Translations under genes and position numbers: made by a program
Assembly: GCF_900103985.1 (NCBI RefSeq)
Contig: NZ_FNIE01000007.1
Location: 310,001 to 374,000, forward strand
Source of the DNA: Actinacidiphila guanduensis
Lineage (GTDB): Bacteria; Actinomycetota; Actinomycetes; Streptomycetales; Streptomycetaceae
Direction of reading: 5' to 3'
Length of the DNA: 64,000 nucleotides
In this document: one piece after another, positions 19,490 through 28,374 of the stretch
How positions within the stretch are numbered: position 1 is the first letter of the stretch
Layout of the letters: each line of letters begins with the position of its first letter
The notes under the pieces: model-generated
The model's database searches: none
What the model saw: the letters and a program-made list of their open reading frames with translations, nothing else
Told to the model about the DNA's origin: nothing

Positions 19490-20382
19490 AACCGCCCCAC
19501 GCGACCTGGCTGGTCACCGGCGCGGCCGGCATGCTCGGCCAGGACCTGCTGGTCCGGCTGCGCACCGAGCCCAACACCGCGGTGGTGGGCCTGGGCAGCG
19601 CCGCCCTGGACATCACCGACGCCGAGGCGGTGGCCGCCGCCGTCGCCGAGTACCAGCCGGTCGTGGTCGTCAACTGCGCGGCTTGGACGGCCGTGGACGA
19701 CGCCGAGGAGCACGAGGCCGAGGCCGCGCGGCTCAACGGCGACGGCCCCCGGCACCTCGCCGAGGCGTGCGCCAAGCACGGCGCCAAGCTGCTGCACGTC
19801 TCCACCGACTACGTCTTCGGCGGCGACGCCGAGCAGCCGTACGCCGAGGACGCGGCCACCGCGCCCCGCAGCGCCTACGGCCGCACCAAGCTCGCCGGCG
19901 AGCAGGCCGTCCTCCAGACGCTGCCCGCCGACGGCCATGTGGTGCGGACCGCGTGGCTCTACGGCGCGGGACGCGGCAACTTCGTGCGCACGATGATCAA
20001 ACTGGAGGGCGTGAAGGACACCCTCGACGTGGTGGACGACCAGCGCGGCCAGCCCACCTGGACCGCGGACCTCGCCGACCGGCTGGTCCGGCTCGGCGTC
20101 GGCGCCCTCGACGGCACCGCGCCGCCCGGCGTCTACCACGGCACCAGCGCGGGCGAGACCACCTGGTTCGGCTTCACCCGGGAGATCTTCCGCCTGCTGG
20201 GCGCCGACCCCGAGCGGGTGCGGCCCACCACCAGCGAGGCGTTCAAGCGGCCCGCGCCGCGCCCCGCCTACAGCGTGCTGGGCCACGACCGCTGGCAGCA
20301 GGCCGGCATCGAGCCGATCCGCGACTGGCGGGAGGCCCTGGCCGAGGCGTTCCCCGCCCTGGTGGCAGCCGAGCGTGGCTGA
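19486..20382 (+). CDS. rmlD: dTDP-4-dehydrorhamnose reductase
   Basis: The GTG at 19486 overlaps the rmlB stop (GTGA). The 298-residue product has WLVTGAAGMLGQDLL (cofactor loop), NCAAWTAVDDAE, HVSTDYVFGG and YGRTKLAGE with the catalytic Tyr and Lys, all typical of RmlD. It carries out the final NADPH-dependent reduction to dTDP-L-rhamnose. The missing third enzyme, rmlC, is encoded 5 kb downstream on the other strand, so all four enzymes are present in the locus. Confidence 0.95.
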   Translation: MKPPHATWLVTGAAGMLGQDLLVRLRTEPNTAVVGLGSAALDITDAEAVAAAVAEYQPVVVVNCAAWTAVDDAEEHEAEAARLNGDGPRHLAEACAKHGAKLLHVSTDYVFGGDAEQPYAEDAATAPRSAYGRTKLAGEQAVLQTLPADGHVVRTAWLYGAGRGNFVRTMIKLEGVKDTLDVVDDQRGQPTWTADLADRLVRLGVGALDGTAPPGVYHGTSAGETTWFGFTREIFRLLGADPERVRPTTSEAFKRPAPRPAYSVLGHDRWQQAGIEPIRDWREALAEAFPALVAAERG

Positions 20383-21766
20383 GGCCGCGGGCACCGCGGG
20401 GGGCGGCAGAGGACCTCTGGGGGTGCTCCGCCGGGCCGCAGCGCTGCTGCCGCCCGGCACCTCGCTGGTGGGCGCGGGCACGGTGGTGCTCGGCCTGGCC
20501 AGCTACATCCAACTCGCCGCCGCCGGGCGGGCGCTGCCCTCCGACCGGATGGCCGGGGTGTCCGTGCTGTGGACGCTGGTCTTCTCGGTCGGGCTCGGCC
20601 TGTTCTTCCCGGTCGAGCAGGAGGTGACGAGGCTGGTCGCCGCCCGAGTGGTGGCGGGCAGGCCCGTCGCCCCGGTGCTGCGCCGGGCCGCCGTGGCGGC
20701 GCTGGTGCTGCTGGCCGCGGTGTGCGTGCCGCTCGCGGTCTTCGCCCACGCCGTCGCCGGGCGGCTCTTCGACGGGGACACCGCCCTGGTGGGCGCCCTG
20801 TGCGCGGCCTTCGCCGCCCTCGCGCTGGCCTATGTCACCCGCGGGGTGCTCGCCGGCACCGGCCACTTCGCCGCCTACGGCTCCCAACTTGCCGTGGACG
20901 GCGTGCTGCGGGTGGTGCTCTCGGTGGTCCTGGCCGCCGCCCACACCCGGCAGGCCCTGCCGTTCGCCGCCGTGCTGACCGTGCCCACCTTGGTCTCGGT
21001 GGCCGCCACCGCGCCCTGGGTGCTGCGGGCCGCCCGCCCGCTGCCCGGCGGCCCGGTGCTGCGCTGGTCGGTGCTGCGGGCCGGGCTGCTGGCGCTGATC
21101 CCCGCCACGCTGCTCGCGCAACTGCTGGTGAACATCTCGGTGATCAGCGTGAAGCTGCTGGCGCCGCACGACACCGCCTTTGTCACCGCCCTGCTCTCCG
21201 CGGTCGTCCTCGCCCGGGTGCCGCTCTTCGTCTTCGGCTCGCTGCAGGCGTCGCTGCTGCGCGGGCTGTCCACCGCCGTCGCCGCGGGCGACCGGGCCGC
21301 CTACCGCCAGCTGCTGCTGCGCACCTCGGCGTTCACCGCGCTGCTGGGCGGCAGTGGCGGCGCGGTCGCGGTGGCGTTCGGGCCCTGGCTGGTGCCCCGG
21401 CTGTTCGGCACGCCGGCCCTGCTCGGCTGGAGCGACTTCGCGTGGCTGTCGGCCGGCACCCTGTGCTACATGATCGCCATGGTGCTGGGCCAGGCGCTGC
21501 AGGCGATCGGCGGCCACAGCGGCCAGTTGCTGGCCTGGGTGGTGGGCACCGCGGTGCTGGTCGGCGTGACGCTGAGCCCGCTGCCGATCCGCGACCGGGT
21601 CGAGATCGCGTACACCGCCGGCGCCGCCGTTACCGTACTGATGCTCACCATGCGGGTGATGTGCACCGCCAGTCTGCAACCTGTGCGCCGTATGTCCCGT
21701 CAAGCTGGTTGGACGGATGCCATACAGGGGGTGAACCCCGGGAAGCATCGGCAATCGGTTGAGTAG
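20375..21766 (+). CDS. Polysaccharide/lipid flippase-like membrane protein (MVF/Wzx-type)
   Basis: The GTG start overlaps the end of rmlD by 8 bp. The 463-residue product shows about 12 hydrophobic segments in the pattern of the MATE/MVF flippase superfamily, beginning GTVVLGLASYIQLAAAGRAL and with a typical FPVEQEVTRLVAAR early loop. No enzyme motif is seen. In a glycopolymer locus such proteins usually move undecaprenyl-linked sugars or repeats across the membrane. The family is divergent, so the substrate is unknown; export of the rhamnose- or polyol-containing unit is my inference. Translational coupling to rmlD supports a role tied to rhamnose. Confidence 0.75.
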   Translation: MAEAAGTAGGGRGPLGVLRRAAALLPPGTSLVGAGTVVLGLASYIQLAAAGRALPSDRMAGVSVLWTLVFSVGLGLFFPVEQEVTRLVAARVVAGRPVAPVLRRAAVAALVLLAAVCVPLAVFAHAVAGRLFDGDTALVGALCAAFAALALAYVTRGVLAGTGHFAAYGSQLAVDGVLRVVLSVVLAAAHTRQALPFAAVLTVPTLVSVAATAPWVLRAARPLPGGPVLRWSVLRAGLLALIPATLLAQLLVNISVISVKLLAPHDTAFVTALLSAVVLARVPLFVFGSLQASLLRGLSTAVAAGDRAAYRQLLLRTSAFTALLGGSGGAVAVAFGPWLVPRLFGTPALLGWSDFAWLSAGTLCYMIAMVLGQALQAIGGHSGQLLAWVVGTAVLVGVTLSPLPIRDRVEIAYTAGAAVTVLMLTMRVMCTASLQPVRRMSRQAGWTDAIQGVNPGKHRQSVE

Positions 21767-21787
21767 ACGACGGAAGGGTGCGCTGTC

Positions 21788-22507
21788 ATGGTGGTCACCG
21801 CCACGCCGGCCCTCGGGCGAAGGCGCGCGTACCGGGACGTGTGGATCATCATCCCCGTGTACAACGAGGCTCCTGTCATCGGCGGGGTGGTCACGGAGGT
21901 GCTGCGCACCTTCCCCAACGTGGTCTGTGTGGACGACGGCAGCAGCGACGGCTCGGCCGAGCGCATCGCCGCCACCCGCGCCCACCTGCTGCGGCACCCC
22001 GTCAACCTCGGCCAGGGCGCGGCCCTGGAGACCGGGCTGCGCTACGCGCTCGCCCAGCCCGGCGCCGAACGCTTCGTCACCTTCGACGCCGACGGGCAGC
22101 ACCGGGTCGACGACGTGCTCGCCATGCTCGACCTGGCCGGCCAGCGCTCCGCCGACGTGGTACTCGGCTCCCGCTTCCTCGGCCCGGAGGGCGAAGTCCC
22201 CTGGCAGAAGCGGATCGTGCTGCGCACCGCCGCCGCCGTCAGCCCCACCGCCCGGCGGCTGAAGCTCTCCGACGCGCACAACGGGCTGCGGCTGTTCAAC
22301 CGCAAGGCGGCCTCCCGGCTGCACATCACCATGAACGGCATGGCGCACGCCTCGGAGATCACCGGCTTCCTCGCCCGCTCCGGACTGAGGGTCGCCGAGG
22401 CACCGGTGACGATCCGCTACACGGACTACTCCCGGACGAAGGGCCAGTCGCTGATGAACGGCGTCAACATCCTCTTCGACCTGTCCTTCACCAACAAGAA
22501 GGGCTGA
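21788..22507 (+). CDS. Family 2 glycosyltransferase, DPM1-like (polyprenyl-phosphate sugar synthase type)
   Basis: This 239-residue protein has the DPM1/GtrB-type GT-A fold: WIIIPVYNEAPVIGG, CVDDGSSDGS, the ALETGLRYA segment, and TFDADGQH with the metal-binding Asp-x-Asp. Unlike GtrB it has no membrane helices of its own. The next gene, 5 bp downstream, encodes a small three-helix DUF2304 protein, likely its membrane anchor or partner. Enzymes of this class make polyprenyl-phosphate-linked sugars for use outside the membrane. The sugar cannot be read from the sequence. Confidence 0.85.
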   Translation: MVVTATPALGRRRAYRDVWIIIPVYNEAPVIGGVVTEVLRTFPNVVCVDDGSSDGSAERIAATRAHLLRHPVNLGQGAALETGLRYALAQPGAERFVTFDADGQHRVDDVLAMLDLAGQRSADVVLGSRFLGPEGEVPWQKRIVLRTAAAVSPTARRLKLSDAHNGLRLFNRKAASRLHITMNGMAHASEITGFLARSGLRVAEAPVTIRYTDYSRTKGQSLMNGVNILFDLSFTNKKG

Positions 22508-22512
22508 CACCG

Positions 22513-22887
22513 GTGCTGATCCAGTTTCTCCTGCTGGCCGCCGTGGCGGTGCTGATCTTCGTCTTCGTCCGGCACTGGAACACCGCCCGCACCCGGGCCT
22601 GGAAGCGGCTGGCCTTCCTCGCCTTCTGCGTGGCCAACGCCTACGCCGTGCTGCGGCCCGGCGACACCACGAAGGTCGCCCACTGGGTGGGCGTCGGCCG
22701 CGGCACCGACCTCGTGCTCTACCTGCTCGTGGTCGGCGTCACCATGCTGGCCCTCAACACCTACCTGCGCTTCCGGGTCATGGAGCGGCGGCTGACCGAA
22801 CTCGCCCGGGACACCGCCCTGCGCACGGCCCAGCGCCCCGACCCCGAACGGCCGCTGGCTGCCGTGGAAGGCGACCGCACCCCGTGA
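22513..22887 (+). CDS. DUF2304 family small membrane protein
   Basis: The GTG at 22513 gives a 124-residue protein with three membrane helices (IQFLLLAAVAVLIFVFV, FLAFCVANAYAVLRPG, LVLYLLVVGVTMLALNTYL) and a charged, probably coiled cytoplasmic tail (RFRVMERRLTELARDTALR). This is the DUF2304 architecture, repeatedly found beside DPM-like glycosyltransferases. It lies 5 bp after such a gene and overlaps the next glycosyltransferase start by 4 bp. I infer that it anchors the transferase or helps move the lipid-linked sugar; no function is proven. Confidence 0.85.
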   Translation: MLIQFLLLAAVAVLIFVFVRHWNTARTRAWKRLAFLAFCVANAYAVLRPGDTTKVAHWVGVGRGTDLVLYLLVVGVTMLALNTYLRFRVMERRLTELARDTALRTAQRPDPERPLAAVEGDRTP

Positions 22888-23816
22888 CCGACACGCTCGA
22901 CATCATGCTGCCCTACTACGGCGACCCCGACCTGATGCGCGGCGCCGTCCGCAGCGTCCTCGCCCAGAGCGACCCCGACTGGCGGCTGACCGTGGTGGAC
23001 GACGGCCGCGAGCCGGGCGTGCCGGAGTGGTTCGCCGCCCTCGGCGACGACCGGGTGCGCTACTTCCGCAACGAGCACAACCTCGGCGTCACCGGCAACT
23101 TCCTGCGCTGCACCGAACTGGTCGACCACCCCTACACGGTGCTGATGGGCTGCGACGACCTGATGCGCCCCGGCTACGTCGCCACGCTCAAGGCGGCCCG
23201 CGCCGCCGAACCGGGCGCCGCCATGTACCAGCCGGGGGTGCGGGTGGTGGACGCCGACGGGCGGCCCGCCCGCACCCTGGTCGACACCGCCAAGCGGCAC
23301 CTGTACTCCACGGCACCCCGCAGCGGCCGCGCCCGGCTCGGCGGGGAGGACCTGGCGGTGTCCCTGCTGCGCGGCAACTGGGTCTACTTCCCGGCGATGT
23401 GCTGGCGCTCGGACGTGCTCAAGGAGGTCGGCTTCCGCACCGACCTCACCGTGGTGCAGGACCTGGCGCTCATGGCCGAACTACTGCTGCGCGGCGAGGA
23501 GATGGTCACCGACGCCGAGGTCTGCTTCGACTACCGGCGGCACCGCGGCAGCGAGTCCTCCGCCCAGGCGGCCAGCGGTTCCCGGTTCGACGAGACCCGC
23601 GCCCTGCTGCTCGAACTCGCCGCCGACTTCGACGCCCTGGGCTGGCACCGGGCCGCCCGTACCGCCCGCCGCCACCTGTCGGTGCGGCTGCACGCGCTGG
23701 CCATGGTGCCCGGTGCGCTGCGCCACCGCGAATGGGGCGCCGCCCGGGCCCTGGCCGGGCACGTCGTCGCCCGCTCCCACCGCCTCCCCCGGCCGGTGGA
23801 GGCGGCCACCCGATGA
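22884..23816 (+). CDS. Family 2 glycosyltransferase
   Basis: The 310-residue product begins MTDTLDIMLPYYGDPDLMR and has VVDDGREPG, HNLGVTGNF and LMGCDDLMRP, the GT-A nucleotide-sugar and metal sites. WRSDVLKEVGFRTDLTVVQDLAL carries the likely catalytic Asp region. It has no membrane helix, so it acts in the cytoplasm, probably adding one sugar (rhamnose is an obvious candidate because of the neighbouring rml genes) to a lipid-linked intermediate. The GTG start overlaps the previous stop and its own stop overlaps the next start, so expression is coupled. Confidence 0.85.
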   Translation: MTDTLDIMLPYYGDPDLMRGAVRSVLAQSDPDWRLTVVDDGREPGVPEWFAALGDDRVRYFRNEHNLGVTGNFLRCTELVDHPYTVLMGCDDLMRPGYVATLKAARAAEPGAAMYQPGVRVVDADGRPARTLVDTAKRHLYSTAPRSGRARLGGEDLAVSLLRGNWVYFPAMCWRSDVLKEVGFRTDLTVVQDLALMAELLLRGEEMVTDAEVCFDYRRHRGSESSAQAASGSRFDETRALLLELAADFDALGWHRAARTARRHLSVRLHALAMVPGALRHREWGAARALAGHVVARSHRLPRPVEAATR

Positions 23817-25540
23817 CCGAGCCGTTCGAGCCGCACGAACCCCGCCCCTTGCGCAGCCGCACCGGGCGCCCGGCCGCCGGGAACCCGCTGAACGGGCCCG
23901 CGGGAGCGCCCGCGCCCCCGGCGCCACCCCAGGCGGCACCCCCGTCGGGGCGGCCTGCCGCCCCGACGTCCGGGCCCGCCGCACCCGAGCCGGCCCTGCG
24001 GCGCCACTGGCGGGCCGTCCGCTCCTGGTCGCCCAGGCGCGTCCCCGTCCCCTGGCGGATGCCGCTGGCCGTCTACGCGGCCTGCCAACTGCTGCTGCTC
24101 GGCTGGTGGGCCGCCTTCCACCCCGGCCGCATCACCGGCGACAGCCTCACCTACCTCTACGAGGTCACCACCTCGCACTGGCGCTCGGACCACTCCGTCG
24201 CCTACGACGGCCTGCTGTGGCTGTCGGTCGAGATCACCGGCGGCGTCGCGGCCCTCACCCTGGCGCAGACGGTGTTCATGGCGGTGGCCCTCGCCTACGT
24301 CTGCGTCGGGCTGCGGGACCTGGGGGTGCGCGGCCGCTGGAGCGCGCCGCTGGCCGCCCTCGTCGCCGCGGCGCCCATGACCGGGTCCTTCACGGTGTTC
24401 GTGTGGAAGGACGTCGCCTTCACCATCGCCGCCCTCGTCGCCTTCGGCGCGGTGCTGCAGCTGACCGCCCGCCGCCTGCACGGCGCCGAGCGCACCCGGG
24501 ACCGCTCCTTCGCCCGCCAGGTCGCCGTCCTCGGCGTGGGCTGCCTGGGCATCGGGCTGTTCCGCAACAACGGCTTCCCGGTGATCATCGCCGCCGGTGT
24601 GCTGCTGGTGCTGCTGCTGCCCGGCATGCGCCGCTGGACGGCGCTGGCCACCGGCGCCGCCCTGGCCGTCACCCTGCTGCTCAACAACGCGGTCTACCCC
24701 GCACTCGGCGTCCAGCAGCCCCGCGCCGACGAGGTCTACGCCTTCAACTACGCCGACATCGGCGTCGCCTACTCCCGCCGCCCCGACACCTTCACCCCCG
24801 CCGACCTGAAGCTGATGGCCGGCATCGCCCCGCTGTCCCACTGGCGCGGCCCGGGCGGCGACTGCCACGTCGCCGACCCGATCATGCACAAGCCGATGAA
24901 CCGGCTGAAGGCCGGCCGGGAGAACAGCCAGCTGCTCGACCTGTGGTTCCGCATCCTGCGCCGCACCCCCTCGCTCATCATCGACGCCCGGCTGTGCCGC
25001 GCCGACATCGCCTGGTCCTTCACCGGCCACACCGGCCTGTACGCGCCCTCGAACCACTCCACGCTGAAGAGCTGGGCCAGCTTCGGCCTGTCCTCGGCGA
25101 ACCAGCTGCCCTACGGCCGGACCCTGCGCGACTCCCCGCTGTCCTACAAGCTGGACCACGTGGCCACCCGGGCGTACGTGTGGACCCAGGCGCCCGACCG
25201 CCAGCCGTTCCTGTGGCGCGGCGGCAACTGGACCTACCTCGGCTACCTGGTGGTGATCGCCCTCCTGGCGCGCCGCCGCCGCTACGAACTGCTCGCCCTG
25301 GCGGCCCTGCCCATCGCCCTGCAGCTCACCGTGATCGCCGCCAACCCCTCGCCGCTGTGGCGCTACATGAGCGCCTCGCTCTTCCTCGGCGCCCTGACCC
25401 TGCCCGCCCTCGCCCTGCTCGGCCGCCGCGACCCGCACTGGCAGCGCCCCGCCCCGAAGCAGAAGACCGCCGCGCCCCGTCCGCCCGGGGAGGGCGGCGG
25501 GGCGCGGCGGCCGTGGGCGCGCCTGCGCAGGCGCGCCTGA
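23813..25540 (+). CDS. Large polytopic membrane protein, DUF6020-like, possible GT-C type glycosyltransferase
   Basis: The ATG at 23813 overlaps the preceding stop (ATGA). The 575-residue product has a Pro/Ala-rich N-terminal 70 residues, then about ten hydrophobic segments. HPGRITGDSLTYLYEV in the first external loop and SFTVFVWKDVAFTIAAL are conserved-looking acidic/aromatic loop motifs. A loop region with YNYADIGVAY-like and CHVADPIM segments lies at about 300-440. The layout (short first loop with acidic residues, many helices, extracytoplasmic domain) resembles GT-C enzymes that use polyprenyl-phosphate sugars, and the gene follows a DPM-like/DUF2304 pair. The family name is from recall and the enzymatic role is inferred. 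Confidence 0.65.
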   Translation: MTEPFEPHEPRPLRSRTGRPAAGNPLNGPAGAPAPPAPPQAAPPSGRPAAPTSGPAAPEPALRRHWRAVRSWSPRRVPVPWRMPLAVYAACQLLLLGWWAAFHPGRITGDSLTYLYEVTTSHWRSDHSVAYDGLLWLSVEITGGVAALTLAQTVFMAVALAYVCVGLRDLGVRGRWSAPLAALVAAAPMTGSFTVFVWKDVAFTIAALVAFGAVLQLTARRLHGAERTRDRSFARQVAVLGVGCLGIGLFRNNGFPVIIAAGVLLVLLLPGMRRWTALATGAALAVTLLLNNAVYPALGVQQPRADEVYAFNYADIGVAYSRRPDTFTPADLKLMAGIAPLSHWRGPGGDCHVADPIMHKPMNRLKAGRENSQLLDLWFRILRRTPSLIIDARLCRADIAWSFTGHTGLYAPSNHSTLKSWASFGLSSANQLPYGRTLRDSPLSYKLDHVATRAYVWTQAPDRQPFLWRGGNWTYLGYLVVIALLARRRRYELLALAALPIALQLTVIAANPSPLWRYMSASLFLGALTLPALALLGRRDPHWQRPAPKQKTAAPRPPGEGGGARRPWARLRRRA

Positions 25541-25551
25541 GGGCTGGGCGG

Positions 25552-26154
25552 TTACTGCGACAGGCCGCGCAGGGTGTCGTAGTAGGCGAGGCAGTCCGCG
25601 TACGAGGGCAGCAGGCCGTGCGCCTGCGCCTCGGCGAGGGTCGGGGCGGCCGCGTCCTTGGGCGACAGCAGCGGCTCGATGCCCTCCGGCCAGGCGATGC
25701 CGAGCGCGGGGTCGAGCGGGTTGATGCCGTGCTCGCGCTCGGGCGCGTAGCCCTGCGAGCAGAGGTAGACCACCGTGGCGTCGTCGGTGAGCGCCATGAA
25801 GGCGTGGCCCAGGCCCTCGGCGAGGTAGACCGCGTGGTGCTGCTCGTCGTCCAGCCGCACGCCCTCCCAGGCGCCGAAGGTCGGTGAGCCGACCCGGATG
25901 TCGACGATCACGTCCAGGACGGCGCCGCGCACGCACTTGACGTACTTGGCCTGGCTGGGCGGCACGTCGGCGAAGTGCACCCCGCGCAGGGTGCCGCGGC
26001 TGGAGACCGAGCAGTTGGCCTGCACCAGGTCGAGCTTGTGGCCGACCGACTCCTGGAAGTCCCCGGCCTTGAACCACTCGTGGAAGCTGCCCCGGCTGTC
26101 GGGGAAGACCTTGGGCTCGTGCACGAAGGCGCCGGAGATGTCCAGCTGCCGCAT
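25552..26154 (-). CDS. rmlC: dTDP-4-dehydrorhamnose 3,5-epimerase
   Basis: Encoded on the minus strand, convergent with the preceding membrane gene (11-bp gap). The 200-residue cupin begins MRQLDISGAFVHEPKVFPDSRG and contains FKAGDFQ, the LRGVHFAD motif with the catalytic His, and VDIRVGSPTFG, all typical of RmlC. AAGGA lies 10 nt before the ATG. It converts dTDP-4-keto-6-deoxyglucose to the L-lyxo form for RmlD. Its separation from rmlABD, in opposite orientation behind a strong terminator, suggests independent transcription. Confidence 0.95.
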   Translation of the reverse strand: MRQLDISGAFVHEPKVFPDSRGSFHEWFKAGDFQESVGHKLDLVQANCSVSSRGTLRGVHFADVPPSQAKYVKCVRGAVLDVIVDIRVGSPTFGAWEGVRLDDEQHHAVYLAEGLGHAFMALTDDATVVYLCSQGYAPEREHGINPLDPALGIAWPEGIEPLLSPKDAAAPTLAEAQAHGLLPSYADCLAYYDTLRGLSQ

Positions 26155-26235
26155 GCGATCACGTCCTTGCTTGCTGCGGGTGGGGCGGAGGAAGGAAGAG
26201 GGGCCCCCGCTTCCATGCCGGCGGGGGTGTACGTG

Positions 26236-26292
26236 GGCGGGGCCGGCCGGAGGGCGTGGTGCTCGCGCACCGCCCGTCCGGCCGGCCCCGCC
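26236..26292 (-). terminator. Long perfect hairpin between the 691-aa glycosyltransferase and rmlC
   Basis: GGCGGGGCCGGCCGGA (26236-26251) pairs with TCCGGCCGGCCCCGCC (26277-26292), extended inward by GGGCG/CGCCC and GTGC/GCAC. It starts seven bases after the stop of the minus-strand glycosyltransferase and should end that transcript before rmlC. Confidence 0.8.
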
Positions 26293-26298
26293 GGTGCG

Positions 26299-28374
26299 TC
26301 AGGCGCCCAGCCGGGTGGCGAGCCGGCGCAGCCGCTTGCGGGCGTCGGGCTTGAGCCGGCGCATCACCGGGCCGCCGATCCGGCTCAGCGCGCTGCGCTT
26401 GGCCGACTGGCGGCGCTGGGCGGTGGCCTCGCGGGCGGTGGCCGGGTCCACGGTGGCGAGGCCGTCGGTCGGGTGCAGCCGGCCGCGCTCGTCCACCCGG
26501 ACCTCGCCGATCTTCAGCTCGGGCCCGGACGTGGCGCCGTCCAGCCGCGCCGACAGCTGCCAGACGCCGGCCCGCAGCCCGGTGAAGGGCGTACCGGCGT
26601 CCTTGGCCTCGGCCGGGCGCAGGTGCACCCGCCCGCCGACCGGCTCCAGGGTGGCCGGCAGGCCGGCGAACGCCGCGTCGGGACCGGTGCCGCGCAGCAC
26701 CAGCCAGGCGCGGGAGCGGGCGGTGCCGGGGTGCGAGACCGCGGCCAGCTCCAGCTCCAGGCTGTCGCCGGGCATCCGCAGCACCTCGCGGCCGGCGAGC
26801 GCGTCGCCGAGCTTCTTGCCGCGCCGGCCGACATCCAGGCTGAGGTTGCCGTGCGGGTTGGTGAAGTACGGGACGGTCAGCTGGGCGGGGGAGCCGAGGA
26901 GCGCGGGCAGGCAGGCGTCGTCCACGCCGGGGGCGCGGTCGGCGCCGAGCCGGGCCTTGCGGACCATGCCCAGGCCGCGCACCGGCACCCACACGTCCCA
27001 CATGCCCTTGGCGAGCGCGTCGCGGCCCTTGACCTTCTTCGGGTCGAGGTAGCCCTTGCCGCGCAGGACGACCTCGCAGACCTCGCCCTCCGGCCCGCCG
27101 GCGACGGCGGGCAGCTCCTCCACCGCGTGCTCGAACTCGGCCGGGCACGGCCACTCCACGGCCGTCTCCCGGTCGCGGATGCTGACCTCGGCCCGGTAGC
27201 CGTCGAGTTCGTCGGTGACGTCGACCAGCTCGCCGTCCGGCAGCAGGCCCTGGTGGAAGTCCGGGTGCAGGTAGTAGCGGCCGTCGCGGCGCAGCAGCGC
27301 CAGCGGGCGCTTGTCCTCGCCCCACACCAGGCGGGCGGTGACGGTGATGGCGATCCGGCCGTCCTCCCAGCGCAGGTCCTCCAGGCGGGCGGCGCCCTTG
27401 ACGGTGGAGGCGCGGCGGGCCACCTCGACCAGGCCCTCGCGCTCGTCGCGGCGCAGCAGGGTGGAGCGCAGCCGCAGGATGGCGCCCAGGCCGTCGTGCA
27501 CGCCGTCGTTGACGTGGTCGGCGGCCAGCGCGCGGATCGCGTCGATCATCTCGTCGCGGTAGCCGGGCTCGTACTTGAGCATCGCCGGCTCGCTGATCCG
27601 GCCGAGCATCTCCACCCGGTAGAAGCGGCGCAGCAGGTCGTCGCGGAAGGTGCCGGGCTCGGTGTTGGCGACGACGACGTCGAGCACCTCGCGCAGGTTG
27701 CCGTAGTACCCCTCGGGGATGATCTTCGCCGAGCCGGCGTTCTTCCCGTCGTCCCGCTTGGAGTAGTAGTAGCAGGTGTAGTCGCCGAGGATGGAGACGA
27801 CCTTCGCGGGGAAGTACGTCTCCATCATGTACAGCTGGTCCTCCAGCCGCCGCTTGCCCTCGGGGTAGGCGATGTTGTTCTCGCGCAGGAACTGGGTGCG
27901 GAACATCTTGTGCGGGGTGAGGCTGTCCACGAGCGGGGCGTCGTGGATGGTGCACTTCTCGCGGGTGGTGCGGAAGACGCCGTGCGGCACCCCGCGGAAG
28001 TTGGAGGCGACCTTGCCGAAGACGATGTCCGAGCCGTTGCGGTGGCCCATCTCCCACAGCCGCCGCAGGGCGTCGGGGGCCATGTAGTCGTCCTGGTCGA
28101 CGAAGTGCACGTACTCGCCGCGGGCCTCGGCGACGCCGATGTTGCGCGGCTTGCCCGGCCAGCCGGAGTTCGGGATGTGGATCACCCGCACCTGCGGGTG
28201 CTCGGCGGCCAGCTTGTCCAGCCGGGCGGGCGTGTCGTCGGTCGAGCCGTCGTCCACGAAGAGCAGTTCGAGTTCCTCCGCCGGCAGTGTCTGCCCCAGC
28301 AGGGACTCGATGCATGGCTCTATGTACTTCCCGGGGTTGTAGACCGGGACGATGACGCTGACCTTGACCGACAT
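26299..28374 (-). CDS. Large family 2 glycosyltransferase (TarS/TarP-like architecture)
   Basis: The 691-residue protein starts with KVSVIVPVYNPGKYIEPCIE, has LLFVDDGSTDDTP and HFVDQDDYM (metal-binding Asp motif near residue 95), then RRLEDQLYMMETYF with the probable catalytic Asp. The GT-A domain covers about 1-330. The remaining 360 residues hold beta-rich repeats of two related segments, then a basic tail (RRLKPDARKRLRRLATR). This is the layout of wall-teichoic-acid glycosyltransferases such as TarS and TarP, where the C-terminal part drives trimerisation. It probably glycosylates the polyol-phosphate chain in the cytoplasm. The gene is separately transcribed between two strong terminators. 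Confidence 0.85.
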   Translation of the reverse strand: MSVKVSVIVPVYNPGKYIEPCIESLLGQTLPAEELELLFVDDGSTDDTPARLDKLAAEHPQVRVIHIPNSGWPGKPRNIGVAEARGEYVHFVDQDDYMAPDALRRLWEMGHRNGSDIVFGKVASNFRGVPHGVFRTTREKCTIHDAPLVDSLTPHKMFRTQFLRENNIAYPEGKRRLEDQLYMMETYFPAKVVSILGDYTCYYYSKRDDGKNAGSAKIIPEGYYGNLREVLDVVVANTEPGTFRDDLLRRFYRVEMLGRISEPAMLKYEPGYRDEMIDAIRALAADHVNDGVHDGLGAILRLRSTLLRRDEREGLVEVARRASTVKGAARLEDLRWEDGRIAITVTARLVWGEDKRPLALLRRDGRYYLHPDFHQGLLPDGELVDVTDELDGYRAEVSIRDRETAVEWPCPAEFEHAVEELPAVAGGPEGEVCEVVLRGKGYLDPKKVKGRDALAKGMWDVWVPVRGLGMVRKARLGADRAPGVDDACLPALLGSPAQLTVPYFTNPHGNLSLDVGRRGKKLGDALAGREVLRMPGDSLELELAAVSHPGTARSRAWLVLRGTGPDAAFAGLPATLEPVGGRVHLRPAEAKDAGTPFTGLRAGVWQLSARLDGATSGPELKIGEVRVDERGRLHPTDGLATVDPATAREATAQRRQSAKRSALSRIGGPVMRRLKPDARKRLRRLATRLGA

